A stretch of DNA of 64,000 bases, from contig JAFXQV010000018.1 of assembly GCA_017526785.1 (NCBI GenBank), positions 1 through 64,000 on the forward strand. Reading direction: 5' to 3'. The stretch is from Oscillibacter sp. (GTDB taxonomy: Bacteria > Bacillota > Clostridia > Oscillospirales > Oscillospiraceae). The notes under the pieces are model-generated. The model was given only the letters and a program-made list of their open reading frames with translations, was not told where the DNA came from and made no database searches. Of this stretch, positions 63,856 through 64,000 are shown piece by piece. Every line of letters begins with the position of its first letter. Within the stretch, counting starts at the first letter, position 1. The position numbers and the translations under genes were made by a program.

Positions 63856-64000
63856 CGCGAAAGCGCATACAGGTTCCAGCCTCTGCGAACTGTACAGCCG
63901 TTACAGTTGACAGGGGCTTTTGTCGCGCCCGCGACGCGTAAATTTTTCATCCGTGACGGCCGGGGCGTCTGCCATGCGCGGCTACGGTCACGCCTCTGTA
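63856..64000. other. Intergenic end of window, nothing recognised
   Basis: 145 bp after cheB. CTGTAC/GTTACAG short inverted motifs and a TTGACA-like hexamer at about 63906 are present without a matching -10. No gene or terminator is supported. Confidence 0.4.

Overview
The window looks like a chromosome segment of a GC-rich, flagellated, spore-forming Clostridia, most like the Oscillospiraceae/Ruminococcaceae. This placement is inference from gene content: GerMN and SleL/YaaH-like sporulation or germination proteins, SLH-anchored surface proteins, type II pantothenate kinase, BspA-like LRR proteins, mannose-family and beta-glucoside PTS, and many textbook sigma-A promoters with 17-bp spacers. 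No 16S rRNA is present to confirm it. Nearly every gene is intact. TTG or GTG starts are used in several places (rplA, the kinase at 7598, ttcA, the giant SLH gene, flhX, cheR).

Layout. 1-135: a chain of short hairpins resembling the right end of an IS200/IS605 element. 214-2531 (minus): rpmG-secE-nusG-rplK-rplA with its promoter. 2548-5546 (minus): a secreted DUF285 repeat protein translationally coupled to a GerMN lipoprotein. 5575-6145: a BrnT/BrnA-like module. 6144-8400 (minus): sensor kinase, response regulator and tRNA-Ser(CGA). 8523-10091: a solitary XRE regulator and a BspA-like LRR protein. 10198-10462: an unassigned structured region bounded by two convergent promoters. 10529-13252 (minus): apt-ruvX-ttcA followed by an amidase whose Shine-Dalgarno lies in a hairpin. 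13417-16098: an S-layer gene. 16133-20567 (minus): moxR-DUF58-transglutaminase.

20642-25675: two consecutive hybrid histidine kinases with no DNA-binding output. 25733-29344: beta-glucoside EIIBCA and 6-phospho-beta-glucosidase. 29421-29610: a MITE-like palindromic element, followed by a membrane-anchored C-type-lectin-fold protein and a rubrerythrin. 31338-34470: a mannose-family PTS operon (IIA, IIB, IIC, IID) plus a small membrane protein. 34473-38583 (minus): coaW, era, and a metal P-type ATPase with a separate HMA protein behind an ArsR/SmtB-type palindromic operator. 38791-46153: DUF4127 protein, degenerate deacetylase, a two-component pair, HtrA, and an odd stop/start repeat array before a small ORF. 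46198-49461: LysM-GH18 enzyme and a type II restriction-modification pair (m5C methylase and Eco47II-like endonuclease).

49468-64000: a CbxX/SpoVK-type AAA ATPase, a 1703-residue SLH protein, then PilZ, FlhB-C-like and FliK-like genes running leftward. Diverging from them is a chemotaxis operon cheA-(DIP1984-like)-cheW-cheR-cheB behind a SigD-like promoter. The two halves share an intergenic control region, so motility, c-di-GMP sensing and the giant surface protein are probably coordinated.

No single wholly new system is proven here. The best candidates for undescribed biology are the convergent-promoter RNA locus (10274-10462), the sequestered ribosome-binding site of the amidase gene, the stop/start repeat array after htrA, and the PilZ/FlhB-like/giant-SLH linkage.
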